The position numbers were made by a program, and so were the translations under genes. Below are positions 27,242 to 35,481 of a stretch of 64,000 bases of DNA, one piece after another. The stretch's first letter is position 1; every line of letters starts with the position of its first letter. The notes beneath the pieces are model-generated. The model saw only the letters and a program-made list of their open reading frames with translations, had not been told where the DNA came from and did not search any database. The stretch covers positions 248,001 through 312,000 of the forward strand of contig CAXXIH010000008.1 of NCBI GenBank assembly GCA_963663365.2, read 5' to 3'. This DNA comes from G963663365 sp963663365 (GTDB lineage: Bacteria > Hinthialibacterota > Hinthialibacteria > Hinthialibacterales > G963663365).

Positions 27242-29763
27242 AGACGATGACCGGTTGCGATCCAAAAGTCCTGAAAGAAGAGTTGGCGCGCGCGGAGGAG
27301 GACCTGGTTGAAGTTGATGCTGAGCGTACTCGAATCATACAACGAATTTCCGATCTTTCGGCCAGGTTGTCTGCAATCCACCAAGCAGTTTCAACACAGC
27401 AACCAAAACTCAGAGTAAACCCGCCAAACAGGACGGCGCCATCCACTTCAGCGCAAAAGGTTTCGCTGTTTATGGAGCTCTTCCGGGGCCGCACCGATGT
27501 CTATCCAAAACGTTGGATCAATTCCAAGAAGAACACAAAGGGTTACTCACCCGCGTGCGCCAACGAATGGGTACGTGGAGTCTGTGACAAGCCTCGAATC
27601 AAATGCGGCGAATGCCCGAACCAAGCGTTTATCCCAGTCAACGAAAAAACCATCCTCGACCACTTGCAGGGCCGGCACACGATCGGCGTATACCCGATGA
27701 CAGAGGATGAAACCTGCTGGTTTCTTGCCGCAGACTTTGATAAGGAGCACTGGCGCGAAGATGTGGCGGCCTTTGCCGAGACGTGCCGCCGTAGAGGTGT
27801 GCCCTTTGCGGTAGAGCGTTCGCGTTCCGGGAATGGGGCTCACGTTTGGCTCTTCTTCACGTCTCCGGTTCCCGCAAGTACGGCGCGCAGAATGGGTTGC
27901 TTTCTGATCACTGAAACAATGGCCAGCCGGCATGAATTGCCGATGAGCTCGTACGACCGTTTTTTTCCCAACCAGGATACTATGCCGCGAGGTGGGTTCG
28001 GCAATCTTATCACCCTGCCGTTTCAGGATGGCCCGCGTCAGCAGGGCAACTCAGTATTTGTCGATGAAACCTGGACGCCGTATCCCGATCAATGGGCTTT
28101 TCTCGCCTCGCTGGGTCGTATGTCTCTTGATGAAGTCGAGGCGTTGGCTCAGGAGGCGCTTGAGAGCGGTCAGGTCATCGGAGTTCGGATGGACGGTCCC
28201 ACGGAAGATGAACAGGTTGCACGCCCCTGGAACCGCTTGCCTTCGCGGCGGGAGCCCGGGCCTCTTATTACTGGCCCTCTCCCTGTGTGCGTCCAGTGTG
28301 TCTTAGCCCAGCTCTTGTTTGTGGAAACGGCCGGCCTGCCACCGCCGCTTATCAATCAAATCAAACGGCTTGCGGCTTTTCAAAATCCCGAGTTTTACAG
28401 GAAGCAAGCGACGCGCCTGTCGACAGCGCTCACCCCGCGCGTCATCAGCTGCGCGGAGGATTGCAAACATCATGTGGGGCTCCCACGCGGATGTGTATCT
28501 GATGTAGAGAAATTACTTAAAGGGCTTGGCATCCATCTTTCGATCGATGATAAACGCACGAGTGGAGAGACGCTGGACGTCTCTTTTCGAGGGGAGTTGA
28601 GCTTGATCCAGAAACAGGCCGTTCAAACCATGGCCAAACACGAGTTGGGTGTTTTCGTGGCCCCTCCGGGGTCTGGAAAGACCGTCGTGGCCGCGAACCT
28701 GATCGCACGCCGAAGACGAAGCACACTCGTGCTTGTCCATCGTTCCCCGTTGCTTGAACAGTGGATTGCGCAATTGTTTGTCTTCCTCGGTCGAAAACCC
28801 AGTACGATCGGACAAATAGGAGGTGGAAAGAGAAAACCGAATGGCAGTTTGGATGTCGCGATGATCCAGAGCCTCGCCCGCAAAGACAAAGTGGATGATA
28901 TCGTGGCGGCATACGGCCACGTGATTGTCGATGAGTGTCACCATGTCCCGGCGGTATCGTTTGAAAGAATCATGCGTGAAGTGAAGGCCCGATACATCAC
29001 AGGACTTACTGCAACTCCGCACCGGCGTGACGGACTCCACCCGATTTTGATGTTCCAACTGGGTCCCACTCGGTTCGCCATTGACGCCCAAACTCAAGCA
29101 GTCAACCATTCTTTCGATCACAAACTCATTATTCGAGAAACCGAGTTCCGACTCACCAACGATGCCGCCGATGTGGAAATACAAGATATCTACCGTCAAC
29201 TGGCCATGGACGAGCACCGAAATCGTCTCATCCTCAATGATGTTATTCAGGCTCTGGAGGAGAGACGCTCACCCATTCTACTCACCGAACGGCGGGACCA
29301 TCTGGAGTATTTTGCAGATCATCTTCGTGGTCTGGCGCGTAACTTGATCGTCCTTCAAGGCGGCATGAGCACAAAGCACCGGCGGGAGGTCATCAAACAG
29401 CTCAGAACCATTCCCGAGACTGAGGAACGCCTTGTATTAGCGACGGGCAGATTCATCGGTGAGGGATTTGATGATTCACGTTTAGATACACTTTTTCTAG
29501 CAATGCCCGTTTCTTGGAAAGGAACCTTAGTTCAGTATGCCGGCCGCTTGCACCGCCAGCATCACGCCAAGACCGAGGTTCGCATCATGGATTATGTGGA
29601 CAGAAGTGTTCCCATGCTGGCCCGGATGTTCGAGAAGCGGATGAGAGGGTATCGAGCCATGGGCTATATCGTGTGCGATTATGAAGTGCCAGAACAGGTT
29701 GAGGATGACTACGTCATCGAATACGACCAGGAAACAATCCGCAATTTGGAGACTGATTCGTGA
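27238..29763 (+). CDS. TOTE conflict-system primase (archaeo-eukaryotic type) fused to SF2 helicase
   Basis: An 841-residue cytoplasmic protein. An N-terminal coiled coil (about 8-50) leads into the TOTE-type AEP domain: the opening LFRGRTDVYPKRW, a Cys cluster (about 100-120), HTIGVYPM, the metal-binding FLAADFDKEHW (about 163-172) and SGNGAHVWLFF (about 196-206). A second Cys-rich segment (CVQCVLAQ; CAEDCKHHVGLPRGC) links to a superfamily 2 helicase with Walker A APPGSGKT (about 474-481), DECHH (565-569), GLTATPHRRDG (about 588) and the arginine-finger motif QYAGRLHRQH (about 765). TOTE systems are predicted anti-invader modules in which the primase-helicase acts on foreign nucleic acid; that role is inferred from the family. 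Start GTG 27238 overlaps the partner gene; ATG 27247 is the alternative. Confidence 0.88.
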   Translation: MKTMTGCDPKVLKEELARAEEDLVEVDAERTRIIQRISDLSARLSAIHQAVSTQQPKLRVNPPNRTAPSTSAQKVSLFMELFRGRTDVYPKRWINSKKNTKGYSPACANEWVRGVCDKPRIKCGECPNQAFIPVNEKTILDHLQGRHTIGVYPMTEDETCWFLAADFDKEHWREDVAAFAETCRRRGVPFAVERSRSGNGAHVWLFFTSPVPASTARRMGCFLITETMASRHELPMSSYDRFFPNQDTMPRGGFGNLITLPFQDGPRQQGNSVFVDETWTPYPDQWAFLASLGRMSLDEVEALAQEALESGQVIGVRMDGPTEDEQVARPWNRLPSRREPGPLITGPLPVCVQCVLAQLLFVETAGLPPPLINQIKRLAAFQNPEFYRKQATRLSTALTPRVISCAEDCKHHVGLPRGCVSDVEKLLKGLGIHLSIDDKRTSGETLDVSFRGELSLIQKQAVQTMAKHELGVFVAPPGSGKTVVAANLIARRRRSTLVLVHRSPLLEQWIAQLFVFLGRKPSTIGQIGGGKRKPNGSLDVAMIQSLARKDKVDDIVAAYGHVIVDECHHVPAVSFERIMREVKARYITGLTATPHRRDGLHPILMFQLGPTRFAIDAQTQAVNHSFDHKLIIRETEFRLTNDAADVEIQDIYRQLAMDEHRNRLILNDVIQALEERRSPILLTERRDHLEYFADHLRGLARNLIVLQGGMSTKHRREVIKQLRTIPETEERLVLATGRFIGEGFDDSRLDTLFLAMPVSWKGTLVQYAGRLHRQHHAKTEVRIMDYVDRSVPMLARMFEKRMRGYRAMGYIVCDYEVPEQVEDDYVIEYDQETIRNLETDS

Positions 29764-29804
29764 ACAACGAAGCGCGATAGCAGGCAGAGGTCTTCATTTT
29801 TCTG

Positions 29805-30119
29805 TCACGGATGCTTCGCCCCTGCCAACGGACCAGCAGGTTGGCGTTGTGCCAGTCGTTTGAGGATCGGACCAACTTCAGCTCGTGCCAGGTCCAACTC
29901 ATAGTTCTTTTGAAGATTCATCCACAAATCAGGCGATGTCCCGAAGTAATGCCCAAGCCGCAAAGCGGTATCCGCAGTGATGTTACGTTTGCCCGCAACG
30001 ATCTGGCTTATACGGTTGGCTGGCACATCGATCAGGCGCGCGAGTTCCGCTGCACTCAATTCGAGAGCATCAAGCTCATCAGCAAGGATTTCTCCGGGAT
30101 GGATTGGTGTACGCGCCAT
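29805..30119 (-). CDS. higA: HigA antitoxin (XRE family)
   Basis: A 104-residue antitoxin. ARTPIHPGEILADELDALELSAAELARLIDVPANRISQIVAGKRNIT is the standard HigA N-terminus plus helix-turn-helix, and ALRLGHYFGTSPDLWMNLQ is the diagnostic segment after it. It binds and inactivates HigB and normally represses its own operon. The gene follows higB with a 13-bp gap on the same strand. It is convergent with the TOTE gene and lies inside the 24-bp direct repeats, so the pair may stabilise that segment. The tail (PAGPLAGAKHP) is longer than minimal HigA. Confidence 0.92.
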   Translation of the reverse strand: MARTPIHPGEILADELDALELSAAELARLIDVPANRISQIVAGKRNITADTALRLGHYFGTSPDLWMNLQKNYELDLARAEVGPILKRLAQRQPAGPLAGAKHP

Positions 30120-30132
30120 AGGTTTTCTCCTC

Positions 30133-30417
30133 TTAGTGATAGTCGACTATTTCCACATTCTCAGGGCCGTCTGCGCCATCCGGCCACTGGAAACAGATGC
30201 GCCATTGGTCGTTGATCCGAACGCTGTATTGTCCTTTTCTTTCGCCCTTGAGGGCTTCGAATCGGTTTCCCGGCAACTGGCGTAAATCACGAATCGTGGT
30301 TGCGGCCTCAAGGATGCGGAGCCGCCTCTCGGCCTGCCGGCGAAATGGCTCGAATTGTTGAACTTTCTTCCCGTTAGCGAAACGCTCCGTCTGCTTGTTA
30401 CGATAACTTCGTATCAT
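30133..30417 (-). CDS. higB: HigB toxin (RelE/ParE superfamily)
   Basis: A 94-residue ribosome-dependent mRNA endonuclease-type toxin. The sequence opens MIRSYRNKQTERFANGKKV and continues with ERRLRILEAATTIRDLRQLPGNRFEALKGERKGQYSVRINDQWRICF. The LPGNRFEALKG and YSVRINDQWRI.F motifs define the HigB/plasmid-killer family. The C-terminal HRA tail of some relatives is replaced by VEIVDYH. It is first in the operon, followed by higA 13 bp downstream. The upstream region ends near one of the 24-bp direct repeats. Confidence 0.93.
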   Translation of the reverse strand: MIRSYRNKQTERFANGKKVQQFEPFRRQAERRLRILEAATTIRDLRQLPGNRFEALKGERKGQYSVRINDQWRICFQWPDGADGPENVEIVDYH

Positions 30418-30495
30418 ATCTGAATCTAATAAAAAATACGCTGTACGTCAAGCGTACTCTTCGGCTTTCCTGCATGTAACAATACGGAAAATGGT

Positions 30496-30519
30496 TGTCC
30501 CCCCGAAAAATGCTATCTG
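30496..30519 (+). repeat. 24-bp direct repeat, right copy (probable IS end)
   Basis: Same sequence as 25325-25348 with one change (A for G at position 15) and the same orientation. No transposase remains beside it. It closes the about 5.2-kb segment holding the TOTE genes and higBA. Confidence 0.7.
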
Positions 30520-30622
30520 GGTTATAAATGTCGATCCGCGGTGAGAGAGTAGGACTATAACGGGCGTGTTTGATCTGTCTTGGCGGTCAGACAACAACGA
30601 TTTCGAATCGGGAAGGCGCTGA

Positions 30623-30789
30623 ATGGCGAAGAAGGTTAGTTTTCAGGCATGGATTTCCCAAAGTCAGATGGCTGTTATCCTTTTCTCCACAGAAATCCAG
30701 GTTCAGTCTGACGACTTACGCAGCAATTCGAAGGTACTTGTGGTGGAGGCCGCCCAGTACAGGGATGGAGATGATCTGATCGCGGGAGT
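30623..30789 (+). pseudogene. Short open frame cut by the IS end
   Basis: From ATG 30623 the frame reads MAKKVSFQAWISQSQMAVIL ... LVVEAAQYRDGDDLIAGV and then runs into the IS terminus at 30790. It has a plausible composition but no recognisable family. It may be the 5' part of a gene interrupted by the IS, or noise. Confidence 0.3.
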
Positions 30790-31590
30790 CTTGACTTCAC
30801 ATTTGCGACACCCTTACTTTTCGTGAATGGCATCAAATAGGATCTGTTGTTCCTTATCCATTCTCAAGACTATTTTTTTGTTCATTTTCGAATCTGGAAG
30901 TGTGTAGTGCATTTCGTACATATTGTGTGTCAGTTCCCCTGCTCTCTTTGCGCTCATCAAGATCTTTTTGTTTTTCAATAGCCGCTCCAGTTCCTTATAA
31001 ATGGCATAGGCCGCAAAGGCGATGCACAGGTGGGCTTCAATCCGGCGTCTTCGATAGTGATGAATCGGACGCACTCGCAAATCGGTTTTCGAAATACGGA
31101 AGGCTCTCTCGATCTGCCATAGGTGAGAATACTGTTCGGCAATCTTCTTGGCGCCATGACGCGTATTGGTCAAATATCCTTTCAAACCATCCCATTTTTG
31201 ATCCGCAAGCACCTTCTCTTCATCAATCCGTACCGATACCGCGCCGTCCATCACCAAGAACTTGTTGTATCCTCGATTGTTGAGGTTCTCTTTGCTCAAA
31301 CGCCCGCTCTTGATGCGTTTCTGAAGCCGGGATAAGCCTTTTTCCCGATTCCGTGCATCCTTGCTTGCACGCTTTGCCGAATACGTGACGGCCAAACGCG
31401 TACCATCCTCACGCTTCAACACAAAGTGATCGCCATGCTGTAAGCCCTTGGAGCGGGATAGAATTTCTTGCTTGATTTCTTCGCTCTCCGTTTTGATTCG
31501 AGCTCCGATAATGAACCGATAGTGGGCTTCGGAAAGACGCGCTAAGTCGGCTTTCGAAAGCATGGCGGCGCCGGCGATCACAGATCACTC
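30790..31590 (-). mobile_element. 5'-truncated IS1634-like element with transposase C-terminal half
   Basis: The transposase frame (30814-31581, 255 codons) contains IADAAML-like AGAAMLSKADL, YRFIIGARIK, YNKFLVMDGAVSVRIDEEK, WDGLKGYLTNT and the catalytic-Glu segment YSHLWQIERAFRISKTDLR, which are hallmarks of IS1634-family DDE transposases. About half of the usual 500-550 residues, including the first catalytic Asp, is missing, so it is inactive. The right terminus CTTGACTTCACATTTGCGACACCC (30790-30813) matches the copy at 109-132 in opposite orientation. The left end is absent; the break lies near 31590. Confidence 0.85.
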
Positions 31591-31716
31591 TATCCCGGAG
31601 ATGACACACATGTGTGGTACCTGAAGGGCCTGGCGGCCATGAATGAGGGAAGTGTATGGTTCATTCAAGAAGATGGACGAGTAACAGCGCTTTGTTTAAA
31701 GGTGAATCTTAAATGA
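31583..31716 (+). pseudogene. C-terminal fragment of a secreted-type or propeller protein
   Basis: Immediately past the IS break the plus strand is open to TGA 31716 and reads LYPGDDTHVWYLKGLAAMNE, then GSVWFIQEDGRVTAL. The VWYL...GSVWFIQEDG pattern resembles a propeller or sialidase blade. It has no start, so it is probably the surviving end of a gene destroyed with the IS truncation. Confidence 0.4.
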
Positions 31717-31839
31717 TATTATTTCTAAAGTCTCTTTCACGTAGCGTTCATACATGGAGGCTGGAATGGCTTTGCTGACAAAAAGAATATAATGATTGGC
31801 AGACCGATATTAACGCTTGGCCTAAACAGCGGAAAAATC

Positions 31840-31861
31840 TATTCCCCGCATGCGGGGAATA
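31840..31861. repeat. 22-bp perfect palindrome
   Basis: TATTCCCCGCATGCGGGGAATA is perfectly self-complementary and lies in the otherwise featureless 31717-32039 interval, downstream of the minus-strand ATPase operon. It has no T-tract, so it is not a standard terminator. It resembles the palindromic core of a type I-E CRISPR repeat, but only one copy exists. Confidence 0.7.
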
Positions 31862-32039
31862 AATTTTCAAAAAGATTGATGGACAAAAGACTCAAATCAA
31901 AAGTGCGAAACTTCCCTTGCACTATCTCACCCGGATTTAAACCGCAGAGAGCTAGATGAAGAGTATTAAAAGCAGTTTCCGGATCAGCTTGCGTTATAAT
32001 GATACCCAATTTTATGGATTCTTACCCTTTCTCGAACAT

Positions 32040-32939
32040 TTAAGACATATTCGATATTTGGCGGCAGACCTCATTCCAAATCGCATGGATATCGGAAGCC
32101 GCCCCGTTCGTTTGATACTCCACCAGCGTCTTACGTTCGATCTGCGCGAGGGTCACGGCGCGGTCATAACGGACCCTTCCCGCTGTTGGAATGCCCAATT
32201 GGGTTGCCTCGCTTTCGATACGTTCCGCTATCTCCGGATTGATATCCCATTTATTGATGCAAACAAGGGTTGGAATTCCAAATTGGCGCGTAAGCGACGC
32301 GACGCGTTTAAGATCGTGCAGTCCACTTAATGTCGGTTCTGTCACAACCACCGCCAAATCTGTGTTCGTCAAGGATGCTATAACCGGGCAGCCAATCCCC
32401 GGTGAACCGTCGACCAAAAGCATTTCCAGATTTTGATCTTCCGCGATTTTCTTGGCCTCCTCTCGGACCAGGGTTACCAGTTTCCCGGAATTCTCTTCGG
32501 CGGCGCCCAGACGGGCGTGAACCATGGGGCCGAAGCGTGTTTCCGATTTATACCACTCTCCATTGACGGCTGGTGCAAACTCAATGGCCTTATCGGCGCA
32601 AAACCAGGCGCAGACACCGCATCCCTCACAGGCAATCGGATCGATCCGGAAGGTTTTTTCTTGTATCCCGTTGCCTGGGCCGTCGTAGAAGATCGCATCG
32701 AAGCGGCAAATCTCTTCGCATTTGCCGCACGCCGTACAATGTCCAGATAAAACGCGAGCCCGTGATCCACCTGAGAAGGATTCTCTCCAATAGATTTTAG
32801 GCTCGATAATCAAATGCAGGTCTGCGGCATCGACATCACAATCGGCTAAGACCGCCGTGGATGACAGCGCCGCAAATGAAGCGACGAGTGAGGTTTTTCC
32901 GGTCCCCCCTTTTCCACTAATGACGACAATCTCCTTCAT
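32040..32939 (-). CDS. MinD-superfamily P-loop ATPase with inserted ferredoxin domain (second of pair)
   Basis: A 299-residue cytoplasmic protein of the COG1149 type. The deviant Walker A is SGKGGTGKTSL (residues 7-17). Two 4Fe-4S clusters are inserted after the first strands: CTACGKCEEIC and CEGCGVCAWFC with a C...C pattern. Then LLVDGSPGIGCPVI (switch) and VVVTEPTLSGLHDLKR follow. Such ATPases come in adjacent pairs in anaerobes next to NifX-like proteins, probably handling Fe-S or metal cofactors by ATP-driven transfer; the substrate is unproven. ATG 32939 overlaps the stop of the upstream paralogue (ATGA). Likely last gene of the operon. Confidence 0.88.
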   Translation of the reverse strand: MKEIVVISGKGGTGKTSLVASFAALSSTAVLADCDVDAADLHLIIEPKIYWRESFSGGSRARVLSGHCTACGKCEEICRFDAIFYDGPGNGIQEKTFRIDPIACEGCGVCAWFCADKAIEFAPAVNGEWYKSETRFGPMVHARLGAAEENSGKLVTLVREEAKKIAEDQNLEMLLVDGSPGIGCPVIASLTNTDLAVVVTEPTLSGLHDLKRVASLTRQFGIPTLVCINKWDINPEIAERIESEATQLGIPTAGRVRYDRAVTLAQIERKTLVEYQTNGAASDIHAIWNEVCRQISNMS

Positions 32940-33802
32940 GATACAATCGCTCCTGCGCACTCCAATTCGTTGTTCACACGATTCAGGATTTCTTCAAAGA
33001 AACGATTGAAATCGGGAACGGCTTCGCACATCAACTGCCCCGTCGAATAGGCTTCTGCAACGCGCCGGTCGTCCGGAATCTCGATCAGCACCGGGATTTG
33101 ATGTGCGCGGCAGTAATCCCGAACATCGGAATTACCCAGATCGGACCGGTTGATCGCTACGCCGAAGGGATATTTAAGAGCACGAACCATCTCGACGGCT
33201 ATTGTTAAGTCGTTAAGACCGAACGGAGTTGGTTCTGTCACCAAAACAACAAAATCGCAGCCGCGAATGGTTTCGATGACGGGGCAAGACGCACCGGGAG
33301 GCGCATCGAGGATAGTTAAGTCGGAATCGGGGATGGATTCCTTGACGGCTCTTATCACGGGCGGGCTCATGGCTTCGCCAATGTTTAGTATTCCCTGGAT
33401 GAATTGCATGTTTTTTGCGCGCCCAATTTCAACACGTCCCATTTCCCTCAACCGCTGCGAAATAGCGTCCTCCGGGCAGACCAGCCAACACCCGCCGCAC
33501 GAGTGACACATTTCCGGGAATACCAACACCTGGTCTTCCAAACAGACAATGGCGCTGTACTCACAGATTTGACCGCACAGCCCGCAATGGGTGCATGAAT
33601 CTTTATCTACCTGAGGAACCATATTCCCTACCGGATTCGATGAGAGAATTTCAGGCTGGAGAAACAAATGGCCGTTGGGTTCTTCTACGTCGCAATCCAC
33701 ATAAGCGACTCTCATACCTTTTTGAGTCGCTACATAAGCAAGGTTGGTTGAAATTGTAGTTTTGCCTGTTCCGCCTTTTCCGCTTGCTACTGCAATGATC
33801 AT
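32936..33802 (-). CDS. MinD-superfamily P-loop ATPase with inserted ferredoxin domain (first of pair)
   Basis: A 288-residue paralogue of the next gene. It starts MIIAVASGKGGTGKTTISTN (Walker A 7-15) and has VDCDVEEPNGHLFLQP. Cluster motifs are CTHCGLCGQIC and CHSCGGCWLVC, each followed by the extra Cys-Pro typical of 4Fe-4S ferredoxins. ILDAPPGASCPVIE and VVLVTEPTPFGLNDL complete the ATPase. Two such subunits probably form a heterodimer. Translation of the second is coupled by ATGA at 32936-32939. It stands 39 bp downstream of panD on the same strand. The role in cofactor or Fe-S assembly is inferred from the NifX neighbours. Confidence 0.88.
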   Translation of the reverse strand: MIIAVASGKGGTGKTTISTNLAYVATQKGMRVAYVDCDVEEPNGHLFLQPEILSSNPVGNMVPQVDKDSCTHCGLCGQICEYSAIVCLEDQVLVFPEMCHSCGGCWLVCPEDAISQRLREMGRVEIGRAKNMQFIQGILNIGEAMSPPVIRAVKESIPDSDLTILDAPPGASCPVIETIRGCDFVVLVTEPTPFGLNDLTIAVEMVRALKYPFGVAINRSDLGNSDVRDYCRAHQIPVLIEIPDDRRVAEAYSTGQLMCEAVPDFNRFFEEILNRVNNELECAGAIVS

Positions 33803-33841
33803 GGATACTTCTCAAAATTTTCCGATTTTGCCAAATCGATC

Positions 33842-34189
33842 TTATACAGGTTGATTCTTGTTATTAACTTTGACGATGCGAGATTTGAAACCGTCCACCT
33901 GATCTCGATCAATGGCGCAATACGCCAATACGATAACGGCGTCGCCTGGCGTTCCCATACGAGCGGCGGGACCATTTAGGAAAACGGTTCCCGAATTTGC
34001 CTCGGCCTCAATAACGTAGGTAACAATCCGCGAGCCGTTGTTTATATTGAGTACATGCACTTGTTCTCCAGGCAGTATTTCCGCAGCTTCCAATAAATTG
34101 CGATCAAGGGTGATACTTCCTTCATAATGTAGTTCCGCACCAGTCAATCGTGCTTCGTAGATTTTTGATTTCAACATAAATAGTTGCAT
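33842..34189 (-). CDS. panD: Aspartate 1-decarboxylase
   Basis: A 115-residue proenzyme that makes beta-alanine for pantothenate and coenzyme A. It starts MQLFMLKSKIYEARLTGAELHYEG; Gly24-Ser25 in HYEGSITLD is the self-cleavage site that generates the pyruvoyl cofactor. The conserved N-N-GSR.VTYVIE and NGPAARMG..GD.VIVLAY segments are present, and the length matches. No other pantothenate gene is here. PanD sits instead between NifX-like and MinD-like genes in one apparent operon, an unusual partner choice. It could be a fortuitous housekeeping insertion. Confidence 0.95.
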   Translation of the reverse strand: MQLFMLKSKIYEARLTGAELHYEGSITLDRNLLEAAEILPGEQVHVLNINNGSRIVTYVIEAEANSGTVFLNGPAARMGTPGDAVIVLAYCAIDRDQVDGFKSRIVKVNNKNQPV

Positions 34190-34229
34190 GATGGTATTAA
34201 CGGATCATAAGAATCCTGATTCGGATTGC

Positions 34230-34817
34230 TTATCCCTTTTTCCTCCCTTTTCCGCCGCCCATTCCGCGTCCGCCGCCCATTCCGCGTCCGCCGCCCATTC
34301 CGCGTCCGCCGCCCATTCCGCGCCCGCCACCCATTCCACGTCCGCCACCCATTCCACGTCCGCCACCCATTCCTCGTCCGCCACCCATATCGTCGTTCGG
34401 AGTGAGCGCTGGATCGGTTGGTGAAACCGATGCTGTATCGACAATTGGATTGGCTTTCATTCCGGCGTGTGCATCTACTGTTGGTTTTGATGTTTGCGTA
34501 AACGAATTGGCTTTAAAACCTTCGATCACGCTGGAGATAGATCCCGAAACTCCGGCCATGACTTGAATGCCCGCTGCGGTTAATGTTTGGTGCGCATTCG
34601 GACCGCAATTCCCCGTCAAGACGGCCTTGACACCATTTTCCGATAAAATACGAGCGGTCTGAATCCCCGCACCGCTGGCGGCAGATATGTTTGGATTTGT
34701 AAGAATTTCATGCTCGTTTGTTTCTAGATCGATCAGAACAAGATAAGGACATCGGCCCAAGCGTGGGTCGACTTCAGAATCTAATGAAGGTTGTTTGGCT
34801 GTTATGGCAATTTTCAT
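34230..34817 (-). CDS. NifX/NifB-like (dinitrogenase Fe-Mo cofactor) family protein with MGGGRG repeat tail
   Basis: A 195-residue protein. Residues 1-110 are the ribonuclease-H-like NifX domain: MKIAITAK...SEVDPRLGRCPYLVLIDLET, NISAASGAGIQTARIL, VKAVLTGNCGPNAHQTL. After a Ser/Thr/Pro linker the C-terminus is eight MGGG(R/K)G hexapeptides and a GRKKG end. Many anaerobe NifX-like proteins carry Gly/Met-rich tails, thought to bind metal or cluster. GAGGT 6-10 nt upstream supports ATG 34817 over more distant starts. It is followed by panD after 40 bp. A general Fe-S/molybdenum cofactor scaffold is the family-level guess; no nif genes are visible. Confidence 0.82.
   Translation of the reverse strand: MKIAITAKQPSLDSEVDPRLGRCPYLVLIDLETNEHEILTNPNISAASGAGIQTARILSENGVKAVLTGNCGPNAHQTLTAAGIQVMAGVSGSISSVIEGFKANSFTQTSKPTVDAHAGMKANPIVDTASVSPTDPALTPNDDMGGGRGMGGGRGMGGGRGMGGGRGMGGGRGMGGGRGMGGGRGMGGGKGRKKG
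34245..34388. repeat. 18-bp tandem repeat, eight units
   Basis: Eight consecutive 18-bp units encode the MGGGRG tail on the minus strand. The first unit downstream has Lys for Arg. Units differ at a few third positions. Such a tract is prone to copy-number change. Confidence 0.92.
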
Positions 34818-35104
34818 GATGTACCTCGAATCAAAAATTACACTTCTCGCATTCCTGATAACCAGATCACCCACCTGGCAACCGATATGTTTGTTAACTC
34901 CCAAAACAACGATATTGCCCGTAATAGCCAAGCGTATGGATGTTTCCGGAAGATTGGACGAATTGCGTATCCTGGATTCCACCCCTCAAGAGAACGCACT
35001 GTAAAACAACCTCTTGCATCGCTTCATCATCCGCAACCCTGTGAACCGAAGCAGGCGTTTGCCGGATAAAGCACGGGACATAATCCAGATAAGATTTCAT
35101 TGAA

Positions 35105-35473
35105 TTAGATCCAGTGCCCTTCCACATTCGGCCGGGTGACAGGCTGCAACTTTCCCGATTTGAATTGTTCGATAGCTTCTCGAACCGTATCTTCGACACC
35201 GATAAACATGTTGATATTTCCCGCTTGGAGTGTTGCAAACGCTTTAGGCCCCAGATTACACGTAATAACCGCGGCCGCGCCTAACTCGATCACTTTACGG
35301 GCGGTTTGGATACCTGCACCCTGGGCGGCATTCAAATTCTGTTCGTTATCGAAACAACTGAATTCTCCCGTTTCTGTGTCGGCCACGATGAAATATCTCG
35401 ATCTTCCAAAACGGGGATCAACAACGCTATCCAACGTCGTTCCTTGTGCGCTTACAGCGACTCTCAATGTCAT
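35105..35473 (-). CDS. NifX/NifB-like (dinitrogenase Fe-Mo cofactor) family protein
   Basis: A 122-residue single-domain protein with MTLRVAVSAQGTTLDSVVDPRFGRSRYFIVADTET, NLNAAQGAGIQTARKVIELGAAAVITCNLGPKAF and VREAIEQFKSGKL, the standard order of the NifX/MTH1175-like family (about 110-125 residues). It is paralogous to the repeat-tailed protein at 34230-34817, about 290 bp downstream. AAAGGGAA precedes ATG 35473. It probably shares cofactor-handling duties with the two ferredoxin ATPases of the same cluster, as seen in other strict anaerobes. The 290-bp gap to the next gene has no convincing coding sequence. Confidence 0.85.
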   Translation of the reverse strand: MTLRVAVSAQGTTLDSVVDPRFGRSRYFIVADTETGEFSCFDNEQNLNAAQGAGIQTARKVIELGAAAVITCNLGPKAFATLQAGNINMFIGVEDTVREAIEQFKSGKLQPVTRPNVEGHWI

Positions 35474-35481
35474 TTCCCTTT

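Noticed and set aside
31840..31861. CRISPR repeat of type I-E
   Set aside because: The palindrome resembles a repeat core but occurs once; there are no spaced copies and no cas genes in the window.
34188..34424. A plus-strand protein of His-Ser-Ala repeats
   Set aside because: It is the antisense shadow of the MGGGRG tandem repeat in the NifX-like gene.
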